Shown: positions 7,444 through 16,045, counted from the first letter of the stretch. The stretch: 64,000 bases of DNA from Schaalia sp. 19OD2882 (GCF_018986735.1 NZ_CP065521.1:1302001-1366000), one strand, 5' to 3'. A program made the numbers and translations. Notes: generated from the sequence alone by a model not told the origin.

Positions 7444-8958
7444 TCAGAGTTTCCCGAGGTTCCGGCCGACGCTCCACCCGGTTTCGACGTCGACGATCTC
7501 GACGGTGACGATTCCATTCCGATCCACGGTGTAGCGCTCCTCGACCAGTGGTCCGTCCTCGGTGCGCACGACCTCGACCCGGGACAGGTCGACCTGCGCG
7601 CCCTGCAATTGTCGGTCGAAGGGCATGAAGACCTCGCCGCAGGGGATGACGTCCCCGCGCGGCACGCCGTCACTGTCGGTGCGCGAGTATTCGACGAAGC
7701 GGAACCAGCCGACATTGTGGGCCGCCCTGTAGCGGCGCACCACGTGCACGTCCTCGCCCCGGGCGAGGACCAGGTCGGGTTCGAGCAAGGGGTCGAAGGA
7801 GACGAGGTCGCCGGATTCGGCCTCTCGGAAGACACCGACTCCCCGCGAGAGCGTGTCGCGCAAGGTGTAGGCGGCCGCCGGGTCAGCGGCGATGGCAAGG
7901 CCAATGGCGGTGGAGGCGGCAGGGTGAGGTGAGCGGTGGACCCGGCGCCCGTGCGCATCGCGCAGGATCCGCGCCACCGCGGGCAGCTCGGCACCGCCAC
8001 CGACCACGTACAGGCCGGCCACATCCGCTGCGAGCTTGCTGGCACCCTGCGCATCCAGATCCAACAGGGGAGTCATGGTCTCCAGGGTCGAGTCGACGAG
8101 GGGCCGCACCTCTTCGTAGTAGTCACGCACCGGAAGGATCACAGGGGATCCCTGCACATCGATGGTGGCGAAACGGGACTGTGGAGTGAGGGACTCCTTG
8201 ACCAGGCGGCACTGGTGGACCAAGGTGTCCCACCCCTCGTCCCCGAGGTCTGCGGGGGAAAGGCCTGCGGATCGGAGCGCCAAGCGAGCCAGGACCAGGT
8301 CGAAGTCGTCTCCGCCGAGCAGGTTGTTTCCGCGTGAGGCCAGGACCTCGTGATCGACTCCGTCAGCCACGACAAGAGAGGCGTCGAAGGTGCCGCCACC
8401 CAGGTCGTACACGAGGACCTTGGTGCGCCTGGAGTTCAGCGTGCCCGAGTGGCGGTGGGTGTACTCGAAGCCGGCGGCCGAGGGTTCGTTGACCATGGAC
8501 AAGACGTTCCATCCGGCGGCGCGGAAGGCCTCCATGGTCAGGAAACGCTGGCCGGAGTGGGCGTGTGCCGGAACACCGACAACGGCTTCGAGGGGCTCGT
8601 CGGCCGGCACGGTGGCCACGGAGGAGGATTCGCGGACAAGTTGGGCCACGTGGGCGAGGAATCGGGTGAGCAGGTCGACCAGTCCGATGTCCCTGCGGGC
8701 CAGGCGCACAGTGGTCGACGGGGTCACGCCGGCGTCGGCGAGAAGACGCTTGAAGGAACGCAGGTGCGCAGCGCCGTCCGAGGCCAGGCGTTCGGCCTCG
8801 TGACCGAAGACCAGGTGGTTGCCGTCCAGGGCGGCCACGGAGGGAATGTAGTCGTGGAGGTCGCCGGATTCGTCCTCGAAGGAGACCATGGGATAGTTGC
8901 CCCTGTCGACGCAGGCGATCGTGGTGCGTGTGGTTCCGAAGTCGACTCCGATTCTCAT
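7444..8958 (-). CDS. Hsp70/DnaK-like ATPase domain protein
   Basis: A 504-aa protein of the Hsp70/actin ATPase fold, shorter than the roughly 610-aa DnaK. Phosphate-1 is GVDFGTTRTTIA at the extreme N-terminus, phosphate-2 is VYDLGGGTFDAS at about 187-198 and the adenosine motif is VVGGGAELP. The C-terminal part is short and does not resemble the full DnaK substrate-binding domain plus lid, so client binding would be different. No dnaJ or grpE lies nearby. It may be a specialised chaperone or regulatory ATPase. It starts 6 nt after a TAGGGT hexamer, suggesting a leaderless message. Confidence 0.82.
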   Translation of the reverse strand: MRIGVDFGTTRTTIACVDRGNYPMVSFEDESGDLHDYIPSVAALDGNHLVFGHEAERLASDGAAHLRSFKRLLADAGVTPSTTVRLARRDIGLVDLLTRFLAHVAQLVRESSSVATVPADEPLEAVVGVPAHAHSGQRFLTMEAFRAAGWNVLSMVNEPSAAGFEYTHRHSGTLNSRRTKVLVYDLGGGTFDASLVVADGVDHEVLASRGNNLLGGDDFDLVLARLALRSAGLSPADLGDEGWDTLVHQCRLVKESLTPQSRFATIDVQGSPVILPVRDYYEEVRPLVDSTLETMTPLLDLDAQGASKLAADVAGLYVVGGGAELPAVARILRDAHGRRVHRSPHPAASTAIGLAIAADPAAAYTLRDTLSRGVGVFREAESGDLVSFDPLLEPDLVLARGEDVHVVRRYRAAHNVGWFRFVEYSRTDSDGVPRGDVIPCGEVFMPFDRQLQGAQVDLSRVEVVRTEDGPLVEERYTVDRNGIVTVEIVDVETGWSVGRNLGKL

Positions 8959-8964
8959 GCATCC

Positions 8965-8970
8965 ACCCTA
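8965..8970 (-). promoter_or_regulatory. -10 hexamer of the Hsp70-like gene, leaderless pattern
   Basis: TAGGGT on the minus strand is followed by 6 nt and the ATG at 8958, with no Shine-Dalgarno. Confidence 0.4.
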
Positions 8971-9015
8971 ATGGGGGGATGGCGGGTCTGGGTCGGCTCC
9001 ACGCCCCGGAGCAGG

Positions 9016-9043
9016 AGATGACATAATGTGCATTATCGGACAC
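9016..9043 (+). other. dif: Putative dif site (XerC/XerD recombination site)
   Basis: A 28-bp site with the layout 11 + 6 + 11. The left arm ends in CATAA (9022-9026), the central hexamer is TGTGCA (9027-9032) and the right arm begins TTAT (9033-9036). The inner arm bases match E. coli dif exactly (CATAA and TTAT), and the ATAATG-TG-CATTAT core is a perfect inverted repeat in an otherwise GC-rich intergenic region. Total match to E. coli dif is about 16 of 28; actinobacterial dif sites normally diverge in the outer arms. Dimer-resolution sites sit at the replication terminus, and gene orientation in the window switches precisely here. The alternative is a regulator operator for rbpA, but the rbpA -10 is about 100 bp away. 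Confidence 0.68.
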
Positions 9044-9137
9044 AAGGGTCGAGGTCGGAATGACGCCGGTTCCAGCGCCACTGGATGGTCGTCGTCTTCA
9101 CAGGCGAGTGGCCGCGCGCCGGGCGCTCACACTGAGC

Positions 9138-9143
9138 TAGACT
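9138..9143 (+). promoter_or_regulatory. rbpA -10 hexamer
   Basis: TAGACT lies 39 bp before the rbpA start codon. The -35 region is GC-rich and unrecognisable, so the promoter is only tentatively placed. Confidence 0.35.
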
Positions 9144-9181
9144 GTCCGGGCCTTGCACTGAAGGACTGACCAGGAGGAACC

Positions 9182-9547
9182 ATGGCGGATCGCGCACTTC
9201 GAGGAATGCAGATCGGCGCGAAGTCGATGGAGTCCGAGGAAGGCGTCGTCTTTGCCGAGCGCTACACCGTGAAGTACCTGTGCCCGAATGGCACCGAGTT
9301 CGAGGTCACCCTGTCCACGGAGGCGGTTGCGCCGGCCACGTGGGAATGCCAGTGCGGTCTGACTGCCGAACTCATCGGTGATGCGCCTGAAGAGGAAGAA
9401 CCCAAGGCGGTCAAGCCTCAGCGCACCCACTGGGACATGCTGCGCGAACGCCGCTCCCTGGAGGAACTCGACCAGGTTCTCACCGAGCAGCTCACCCTGC
9501 TGCGCGAAGGTCGTCTGCGCCCCGAAGGCGCCTACCGTCGCGGCTGA
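9182..9547 (+). CDS. rbpA: RNA polymerase-binding protein RbpA
   Basis: RbpA is an actinobacteria-specific factor that binds the principal sigma factor and RNA polymerase and stabilises the open promoter complex. The protein is 121 aa, starting at ATG 9182 after AGGAGG. It shows the family's N-terminal MADRALRG opening, cysteines at 34, 56 and 58 in the RbpA core domain, and a C-terminal sigma-interacting helix (HWDMLRERRSLEELD). It is convergent with lnt, as in mycobacteria, which shows the locus is native. It is flanked on both sides by copies of the dif-like 13-mer. Confidence 0.96.
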   Translation: MADRALRGMQIGAKSMESEEGVVFAERYTVKYLCPNGTEFEVTLSTEAVAPATWECQCGLTAELIGDAPEEEEPKAVKPQRTHWDMLRERRSLEELDQVLTEQLTLLREGRLRPEGAYRRG

Positions 9548-9592
9548 AACGCCCCTCTGCGCCCCCCCTGCTGCTGAGGTGGCACTGGGTTC

Positions 9593-9605
9593 TGACATAA
9601 TGTGC
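9593..9605 (+). repeat. Second copy of the 13-bp dif-like core
   Basis: TGACATAATGTGC at 9593-9605 exactly repeats 9019-9031 of the putative dif site, including the left arm end and most of the central hexamer. The right arm is absent (GGGTG follows). It sits in the 98-bp gap between the convergent rbpA and lnt genes, which otherwise holds nothing I recognise. A plus-strand promoter is unlikely because no + gene follows. Confidence 0.7.
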
Positions 9606-9645
9606 GGGTGCAGGGCCTTCCTCTTCGACTGACCCTCGACACCGC

Positions 9646-11352
9646 TCACTGCCCGCTGCGCACCGATCCTCGCCCTGTCGAAGCGGAGGAACGCCGGGAG
9701 GAACCTCTGTCGCCACGCCCCGCAGATCCCGCAGCCCCGGCAAAGCGTCTCCCACGCGCTGCGCGATCCTCGAAGCGCACCTGGACCAGACGGGCCATCG
9801 AGGCAAGGACAAGCACAGCACCGGCGCACATGACGAGCCACGACGGCCAGGGGCCGAGGACCGCCGCCGGAGTCAGTGACGTGCGCAGGGGCAACTCCCC
9901 CGCCAGATGCGCGGCCTGCATCGTGCCGCTGACCGCCTGGACGGACCCGTCCGGGCGTACGAGCATCGACACCCCCGTCGTGGAGGCCTGGACGGCCGAA
10001 CGGGAGAACTCCATGGCCCTGAAACGCAGGATCTGGGCCTGCTGGACGGACTCGGCGCGATCCCTGAAGTGGTAGTTGTTCGTGGGCACCACGATCATCT
10101 GGCCGCCCGCCATGACCCCCTCGGCCAGAAGGTCCTCGTAGGCCACCTCGAAACAGATGCCGACGGCCAAAGGCACATCACGGCCATCTGCCAGACGCAC
10201 CCGCATGAACGCAATGTTGTCCACCGGGGCAAGATCCACCGACACCTGGGCGGCCTCAGTGGCCAGAAGCGAAATGATGTCACGCAAAGGGATGAATTCA
10301 CCGAAGGGCACCGGAATCTGCTTGCCGTAGAAGGTCGGGTCCAGACCCGTGCCCGGATACCAGAGGCCGATCCAGTTGTAGCGGAAGTCCTCGCCGTACT
10401 CCGGGAAGCCGACGATCGTGGGGGCCTGGGCCCGATTCACCACGTCACTGACCGTGTGCGCGACGACGGCGCTGCGCCTGGGGTCGCGGTCCAAAGAGGC
10501 TTCGCCCCACACGTACAGGTCCACCGGCGCGCCCTCGTCGATGAGGGACTGCATCTGGTCGGCGTGATTTCGGGTGACCCGGCCTTCCTCCGAGTAGGTC
10601 TGCAGGGCGGGCAACTCGATGTTGCCCTGGGCGATGCCCACACGCAACGCGCCCGACTCCTGGGACTGGGACAACGGGATGAGGATCGGGGTGACGAACA
10701 GGGCCAGTGCGCCGACCAGGCACAACGGCCGGGACCACCAGCCCGGCCGCTCCAAACCGACGTGCATGGCCAAGGCCCGCCGCGCCAACACCGCCACGAC
10801 GACGACGAGGAAGGAGACCAAGACTTCCCCACCGACAACGGCCAGACGACCGATCGGCGCGTCCACCTGCGGGTAGGCGAGGTTGCCCCACGGAAATCCC
10901 GACCACGGGAAGTGCGAGCGCACCTGTTCGACGGCCACCCACGTGGTGGCCACCGCAAGTGCCTCGCCCAGAGGATGTCGACTCCACTGCCACACGCGGG
11001 TCAACGCCGTCGCGGCTCCCCACAGCGCCAGGAACACCACTTGGCTTCCGGCAAGCGCCACCCACGGCAACCAGCCCCCAGTTGCCGGCAGCGACCAGTC
11101 GGTGTGCGGCAGCCAGAACGCGCAGCCGAAGACCATCGCAAGGAACGCTGCGCGAGAAGGCGAGGAACAGTCCACCCGGGAAATGACCAGCGCCATCGAC
11201 GGCACGAGCAGCCACCACAGGTCCCACGCGGGGAACGACAGCCACAGTCCGACACCGGCCAGGACAACCAGCACGACATCGACGAGCAAGCGCGACATCG
11301 CCCCTCGCCGTGGTCCCTCCCCTCCCCCGGCCCTGCTTCCGAGAACACTCAC
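9646..11352 (-). CDS. lnt: Apolipoprotein N-acyltransferase Lnt
   Basis: Lnt transfers a third acyl chain to the N-terminal cysteine of lipoproteins in the membrane. About 568 aa: an N-terminal multi-helix membrane region, then a nitrilase-like catalytic domain. It contains WSGFPWGNLAY in the membrane part, the catalytic Glu in PFGEFIPL, the Lys in YGKQIPVP and the Cys in VGICFEVAYED. I chose GTG 11352 because it overlaps the helY stop by 4 nt (GTGA); an ATG at 11364 is possible. The C-terminus ends in an Arg/Ser-rich tail. At least two lipoproteins encoded in the window (the ribY-like protein and DctP) could be substrates. Confidence 0.9.
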   Translation of the reverse strand: MSVLGSRAGGGEGPRRGAMSRLLVDVVLVVLAGVGLWLSFPAWDLWWLLVPSMALVISRVDCSSPSRAAFLAMVFGCAFWLPHTDWSLPATGGWLPWVALAGSQVVFLALWGAATALTRVWQWSRHPLGEALAVATTWVAVEQVRSHFPWSGFPWGNLAYPQVDAPIGRLAVVGGEVLVSFLVVVVAVLARRALAMHVGLERPGWWSRPLCLVGALALFVTPILIPLSQSQESGALRVGIAQGNIELPALQTYSEEGRVTRNHADQMQSLIDEGAPVDLYVWGEASLDRDPRRSAVVAHTVSDVVNRAQAPTIVGFPEYGEDFRYNWIGLWYPGTGLDPTFYGKQIPVPFGEFIPLRDIISLLATEAAQVSVDLAPVDNIAFMRVRLADGRDVPLAVGICFEVAYEDLLAEGVMAGGQMIVVPTNNYHFRDRAESVQQAQILRFRAMEFSRSAVQASTTGVSMLVRPDGSVQAVSGTMQAAHLAGELPLRTSLTPAAVLGPWPSWLVMCAGAVLVLASMARLVQVRFEDRAARGRRFAGAAGSAGRGDRGSSRRSSASTGRGSVRSGQ

Positions 11353-14096
11353 AGTTTCGACCATGACACCACCCCGCGGGCAAGAAGATCACGCGCCTGG
11401 CGCGTCCTGGCGGCCAGTACCGGGTCCCCGACGCGACGAAGTTGGTCCAACAGGTCCATGACCTGCCGCATCCAGCGGACGAAGTCGCCGCCTTGGAGCT
11501 CACACTCGTCCAGCGCAGTCGTCAGGGAGGCACCCCTGGCCCATGCGGCCGTGGCATTCATGAGCCCGTGTTCCGGTGGAGGTGAAAGCTGGGAGTGAGC
11601 TTCGGCCTCTGCAGCAGTGACGCGGGACCATGCCGCCCGGGCCTGCCTCCACGCCTGACGAAGGGCCGGGTTCAGTCCCTTCGGAGCGCTCGCCGACTGG
11701 TCGACCTCGCCACGGGACTCATGGACGAAGCAGGAGGCCAGAGCCGCCAGGTCCGCCGCCTCGAGCCCGTCGAAGGCGCCGCCACGCAGTGCCTCGACGA
11801 CGACCAGGTCCCGTTCGCCGAAGACATGGGTGAGAATCTCTCCGGCGTCGGTGACGTCTTCTCCGTCGAGGAAACCCAGCGAATCGAGCACTGCGCACAC
11901 CCGGTCGAACTCCTTGGCCACGGAGTTCGTCCGCCCGTCAATGGCCCCGAGCAGGTGCTCGAGTTCGCGCTTCTGACGCGCCCAGGCATGACCCGCACCC
12001 GCGTGGGACTCCCTTTCCGGACACCGGTGCACCGGATGGTTGCGCAACCGGGTGGCGAGCAGTTCAACCTCCGCATCGCTGCCGCTCTCGGGTGACGTGG
12101 AAGGCGCAAGTGTGCCGGAGCGTACGAGCATCCGCAGCTCGTCACCGAGGGCAGCCCGCTCCCGGGAACGCCGAATTGCGGCCGCTCCGGGAAGGCGGAT
12201 CCGACCGACGACACCCATCCACCCCGTGATGTCCTCGGCGCCCAGATGGTGCCATCGCCCGTCCGTGCCCAGAATGCGTACGGACACCCGGTCCTGTGCG
12301 GTGCGGCCGACCTCGCAGACGAGGGCGTGGTTGATGCGCCGTCCACTTCGGTAACGAACGACGTCACCCGGACGCACCGAAGCCAGAGCGCGGCGCGCCT
12401 CTTCGCGTCCGGCGAAGCGGCGTTGACGTTGGGACTCCTTCTGGAGACGGGCAAGCTCTTCACGCAGCCAGAAGTACTCCCGCGCATCCCCCGCCTCACA
12501 CTCCAGACGCGAGTCGAGATCCGCCAGACGGGCCTGGGCCTCGCGGGCCTGACGGGCCAGGTGGACCACGGCACCATCGGCCTGGAACTGGGCGAAGGAG
12601 GTCTCGAGCACCTCACGGGTGGCCGCCCGCGAGGAGTGCGAAAGCAGGTTCACGACCATGTTGTAGGTGGGGCGAAATGCACTGACCAGCGGATACGTGC
12701 GTCTGGAGGCGAGGGCCGCCACCTCTTCGGGGGCGACGCTTCCCTTGTGGAGAACCACCGCATGACCCTCGACGTCAATGCCCCGGCGCCCCGCCCGGCC
12801 CGAGAGTTGCGTGTACTCCCCCGCGCTCAAGGGCGCGTGGGTGGCTCCGTTCCACTTGCGCAGCGCTTCGATGACCACCGTGCGTGCCGGCATGTTGATG
12901 CCCAGTGCCAAGGTCTCGGTGGCGAAGACGACCTTGACCAACCCCCGAGTGAAGAGCTGCTCGACGGCCTCCTTCATCGCCGGCAGCAGCCCCGCGTGGT
13001 GGGCGGCGATGCCGCGTTCGAGGGCGCGCGCCCACGTCGACAGATTCAATGCCGCATGGTCATGGGGGTCGATGGAAGCGATGACCTCGTCGACGATGGC
13101 GCGGATCCGGGCGCCCTCGGCGCGCGAGGTGAGGACCGTTCCCGAGGCGAGCACCTGCCGGACGGCGTCCTCGCAGCCCTGCCGCGAGAAGATGAACACA
13201 ATGGCCGGAAGCAGGCCGGCCCGATCCAGGGTGAGCAAGGTCGTGGCCCTCGTCTCCCGCACGGCGTTGCGCGCCCCTCTTGCCCTGCCCACTGTCGACA
13301 CTGCGGCCAACAGGTGCGGGTTCAGGCGGGAACTGGGCCCCTGATCCGTGCGAGAGGGTGCGTAGAGGTCGAAGAGCCTGTCCCCCACCATCATGTGCTG
13401 GTAGAGGGGAACCGGTCGCTTCTCGGACACGATGATCGAACAAGAGCCGCGAACCTCGTCGATCCACGCCCCGAACTCCTCGGCATTGGACACGGTGGCC
13501 GACAGGGCGACCACGTCCACGTGGGCGGGCAGGTGGATGATGACTTCCTCCCACACCGGGCCACGGAAACGGTCCGCCAGGTAGTGGACCTCGTCCAGGA
13601 CCACGTGGGTCAGGGCCGTCAGGTCAGCGCCCGCGTAGATCATGTTGCGCAGGACCTCGGTGGTCATCACCACCACCGGGGCGTCGGCATTGATGGCCGT
13701 GTCACCGGTGAGCAACCCCACGGAGTTCTCTCCGAAGCGCTTTCGCAGGTCGGCGAACTTCTGATTCGACAGGGCCTTGATCGGAGTGGTGTAGAAGGCG
13801 CGGCCACCCCGGGACAGGGCCAGGTGGGTGGCGAATTCCCCCACCACGGTCTTGCCGGCTCCCGTGGGGGCTGCCACCAGAAGCGAAGTGCCGGCCTCCA
13901 GAGCGTCCATCGCTTCGATCTGGAAGTCGTCGGGCAGCCACGGCAGGGAGTCGACCCACCGTTGACGCTCGGAGCGTTGGATTCGCTGGTCCTCCTTGAA
14001 AGCCCGCATTCTCTGGGAGGCCGACAACGAGCCCATGTCCGTGGGGTCCAGGGGCGCGTCGGTGGCCGCGCGGCGGCGCTTGTGTGCAGGGGTCAT
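11349..14096 (-). CDS. helY: Ski2-like DEAD/DEAH-box helicase HelY
   Basis: A 915-aa superfamily 2 helicase of the HelY/Ski2 group, probably acting on RNA. It shows the Q-motif-like FQIEAMDAL, Walker A APTGAGKT, DExH motif DEVHYLADRF, motif III SAT, motif VI QLSGRAGRRG and a C-terminal DSHCT-like domain. I chose ATG 14096 because it overlaps the pafC stop (ATGA) and follows GGAGG by 7 nt. The order pafB-pafC-helY matches M. tuberculosis (Rv2096c-Rv2092c region). It is translationally coupled to pafC upstream and lnt downstream, forming one operon. Confidence 0.93.
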   Translation of the reverse strand: MTPAHKRRRAATDAPLDPTDMGSLSASQRMRAFKEDQRIQRSERQRWVDSLPWLPDDFQIEAMDALEAGTSLLVAAPTGAGKTVVGEFATHLALSRGGRAFYTTPIKALSNQKFADLRKRFGENSVGLLTGDTAINADAPVVVMTTEVLRNMIYAGADLTALTHVVLDEVHYLADRFRGPVWEEVIIHLPAHVDVVALSATVSNAEEFGAWIDEVRGSCSIIVSEKRPVPLYQHMMVGDRLFDLYAPSRTDQGPSSRLNPHLLAAVSTVGRARGARNAVRETRATTLLTLDRAGLLPAIVFIFSRQGCEDAVRQVLASGTVLTSRAEGARIRAIVDEVIASIDPHDHAALNLSTWARALERGIAAHHAGLLPAMKEAVEQLFTRGLVKVVFATETLALGINMPARTVVIEALRKWNGATHAPLSAGEYTQLSGRAGRRGIDVEGHAVVLHKGSVAPEEVAALASRRTYPLVSAFRPTYNMVVNLLSHSSRAATREVLETSFAQFQADGAVVHLARQAREAQARLADLDSRLECEAGDAREYFWLREELARLQKESQRQRRFAGREEARRALASVRPGDVVRYRSGRRINHALVCEVGRTAQDRVSVRILGTDGRWHHLGAEDITGWMGVVGRIRLPGAAAIRRSRERAALGDELRMLVRSGTLAPSTSPESGSDAEVELLATRLRNHPVHRCPERESHAGAGHAWARQKRELEHLLGAIDGRTNSVAKEFDRVCAVLDSLGFLDGEDVTDAGEILTHVFGERDLVVVEALRGGAFDGLEAADLAALASCFVHESRGEVDQSASAPKGLNPALRQAWRQARAAWSRVTAAEAEAHSQLSPPPEHGLMNATAAWARGASLTTALDECELQGGDFVRWMRQVMDLLDQLRRVGDPVLAARTRQARDLLARGVVSWSKL

Positions 14097-15028
14097 CGCA
14101 CTGCCTCCAGGACGGGCGCCCACGCGTCACGGATGACGGCGGCCCTGCGTGCGGCGACCCGATGCCACCTGTCCTCGCAATGACGAAGGTGGGGGACGAG
14201 GTCGATGACGAGAGCGCTGACCCAGGCCTCGTCCCACACAGGCAGTTCGACCGTCACCGACTCGTGGTCCTCGGCCACCAGCGTCGCATCGAAGACGTCG
14301 GCGAGCCAACGTGCGCCGAGGTCAACGGTGAGGCGGAGCATCTCCGGTCCGCTCCCCTGCGTCTCCTGCAGGGCTTCGTGGGACTCGGCAGGTCCGTCCC
14401 GCCGGAGGTTCTCGACACGATCCAGCCGGAATCGACGAAGGCCCGCCGCCGCGCGACACCAGCCGTGCAGCATCCACCCGCTGGGGGTCAGGCGGACCCC
14501 TTCGGGGTCGACATGGCGTGTGGAGCGCTTGCCCGCGGCGTTCACGTACTCGAAGGACACGGACTCGCCTGCCTCCAGGGCGGCTCCAATGGCGGCGAGG
14601 CCGGGGGCCGCCTTCTGTCCGGAGACCACCAAGGGATCCTCCTGGGTGCCACCTGCCAGTGCGCGCACGGCCAGTGCGACTTGAGGTATGCGGGCGCGGA
14701 GCCTGTCGTCCAGTCCGGGTGCGATGGCAGCGAGGCCGACGAGGATCGCACTTGCCTCGGCATCGGTGAGGCGGGGAGGCAGATCGAGTCCGTAACTTCG
14801 ACGCACGAGTATCCGGCGTTCCTCCTCCCACAGGTCCCAGTCGAATTCGACCGTCTCGCCAGTGCGGGAGTCGCCGACCTCGGCAATGGCCAGGACGTCA
14901 CGTTCCATCTGTCTGCGGGTGCGTCCGAAGTGGGCGGCTGCCTCCCCCAGTGAAATACCCGGATGGGTGAGCAGCCATGGCACCATCGACAGGTGGCGCG
15001 CAAGGGCCTGTGCGGTCGACTCAGGCAT
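14093..15028 (-). CDS. pafC: WYL-domain transcriptional regulator PafC
   Basis: PafC pairs with PafB as a transcriptional activator of the LexA/RecA-independent DNA damage response in mycobacteria. The protein is 311 aa with an N-terminal DeoR-like winged helix (GISLGEAAAHFGRTRRQMERD), a central WYL domain (GWMLHGW with FRLDRVENLR) and a C-terminal WCX extension. The start ATG 15028 overlaps the pafB stop. A longer open frame to 15550 runs antisense-like through pafB and is rejected. Despite the historical name there is no pafA next to it; pafA lies about 38 kb away. Confidence 0.9.
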   Translation of the reverse strand: MPESTAQALARHLSMVPWLLTHPGISLGEAAAHFGRTRRQMERDVLAIAEVGDSRTGETVEFDWDLWEEERRILVRRSYGLDLPPRLTDAEASAILVGLAAIAPGLDDRLRARIPQVALAVRALAGGTQEDPLVVSGQKAAPGLAAIGAALEAGESVSFEYVNAAGKRSTRHVDPEGVRLTPSGWMLHGWCRAAAGLRRFRLDRVENLRRDGPAESHEALQETQGSGPEMLRLTVDLGARWLADVFDATLVAEDHESVTVELPVWDEAWVSALVIDLVPHLRHCEDRWHRVAARRAAVIRDAWAPVLEAVR

Positions 15029-15974
15029 TGAGCGCCTCCGCTCTGGCCGATGCCGCCTCAAGACGGTGGACAAGGCCCTCGCGCAGGAAGAGGGGTTCAA
15101 TGGGGACGACGTCCTCGCCGTGGGTGAGGATCCACTCCATCCACGCCCCGACCTCGGCCTCGATCCCGCGTCGCAGGACCCAGCCGGAAGGCAGCGCGCA
15201 TGCGCACTCGGCTTGCGCATCACCCTCGTCGACCACGTCGAGCGGCACCGCCGCCCCTTGCCGGATGGCCAGCAACGGGCGCAGGAGGAAGTTGTCGAAG
15301 GGCTCGGGCAGGTCGGCGGGCACGGGCCCGGCATCCCCGGGTTGGCCGATGACGGTGACGCGCGAGCGGATGCGATCCAGGCGGAACAGTCTCGGGGCCT
15401 GTCGGTCCAGGTCTTTGCCCCACAGGTACAGCGCCGCCCCACGCAGGACGATCCTCCACGGTTCAACGCTGCGTTCCCACACGCCTTGGCTGGAGGGGTA
15501 GTCGAAGCACACGACATTGCGCCGGCGGATGTGGTCGGCGAGCTCGGCAACGGTCTGCGCCCCCGACAGTTCCAGGCGCGGGGTCGCCAAGGATCGCCAG
15601 GCGTCGGAGTCGGTGGAGGCCAGCACCTTGGGGGCCACGAGGCCGCTGGTCCGATCAGAGCCCTTCCACGTGTGGATCGCGGAGCTGACCAAGCGCACGT
15701 CCTGCTCCGACAGTGCCTCCACGGGGGCCGCGAACGAGGACTCGGCGATCCGGTAGCGCGCCTGGCCGGAGCGGGTGGTCAGGACCTCGACGAGGACACC
15801 GGCCTCCCGCAAATGCGACTTGTCACGTTCGAAATGGGCCTCGAAGTTGTCCTCGGACATGGTCGCGTAGCCGCGCAGTGCCCTCACGCGGTTGCGGGTC
15901 GACCCTCGCGGATGTGCGAGGAGCTCGAAGAAGAGCTCCAGGACGCGCGTACTGGTCGGAATGTCCTTGGCCAC
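15021..15974 (-). CDS. pafB: WYL-domain transcriptional regulator PafB
   Basis: The 317-aa partner of PafC, with an N-terminal winged helix beginning KDIPTSTRVLELFFELL, a WYL domain (ALYLWGKDLDRQAPRLFRLDR) and a WCX C-terminus. WYL domains are thought to sense nucleic acid or a nucleotide ligand. The start is set at GTG 15974 because TAGAGT ends exactly 7 nt upstream, the same leaderless arrangement as murE, and no Shine-Dalgarno exists. GTG 15983 is the alternative. First gene of the pafB-pafC-helY-lnt operon, with a 71-nt gap from hisG. Confidence 0.9.
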   Translation of the reverse strand: MAKDIPTSTRVLELFFELLAHPRGSTRNRVRALRGYATMSEDNFEAHFERDKSHLREAGVLVEVLTTRSGQARYRIAESSFAAPVEALSEQDVRLVSSAIHTWKGSDRTSGLVAPKVLASTDSDAWRSLATPRLELSGAQTVAELADHIRRRNVVCFDYPSSQGVWERSVEPWRIVLRGAALYLWGKDLDRQAPRLFRLDRIRSRVTVIGQPGDAGPVPADLPEPFDNFLLRPLLAIRQGAAVPLDVVDEGDAQAECACALPSGWVLRRGIEAEVGAWMEWILTHGEDVVPIEPLFLREGLVHRLEAASARAEALNA

Positions 15975-15981
15975 GCGCCCC

Positions 15982-15987
15982 ACTCTA
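15982..15987 (-). promoter_or_regulatory. pafB -10 hexamer, leaderless pattern
   Basis: TAGAGT on the minus strand, 7 nt before GTG 15974. PafBC autoregulation is possible but no operator is evident. Confidence 0.45.
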
Positions 15988-16045
15988 ACGAAGGGGGCTC
16001 CGGGCTGCTCCGGCGACACCCGGCCGGACGCGGCGCTGTGGCCGT

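Noticed and set aside
9182..9547. rbpA as cargo of a Xer-mobilised module flanked by dif-like sites
   Set aside because: rbpA is a core gene and its convergence with lnt is conserved; the second dif-like copy also lacks a right arm.
12246..14183. 645-codon + strand open frame opposite helY
   Set aside because: Antisense shadow of a gene with complete helicase motifs on the other strand.
15029..15550. Extension of the pafC frame over pafB
   Set aside because: It lies out of frame within pafB, whose WYL domain is clear; ATG 15028 overlaps the pafB stop.
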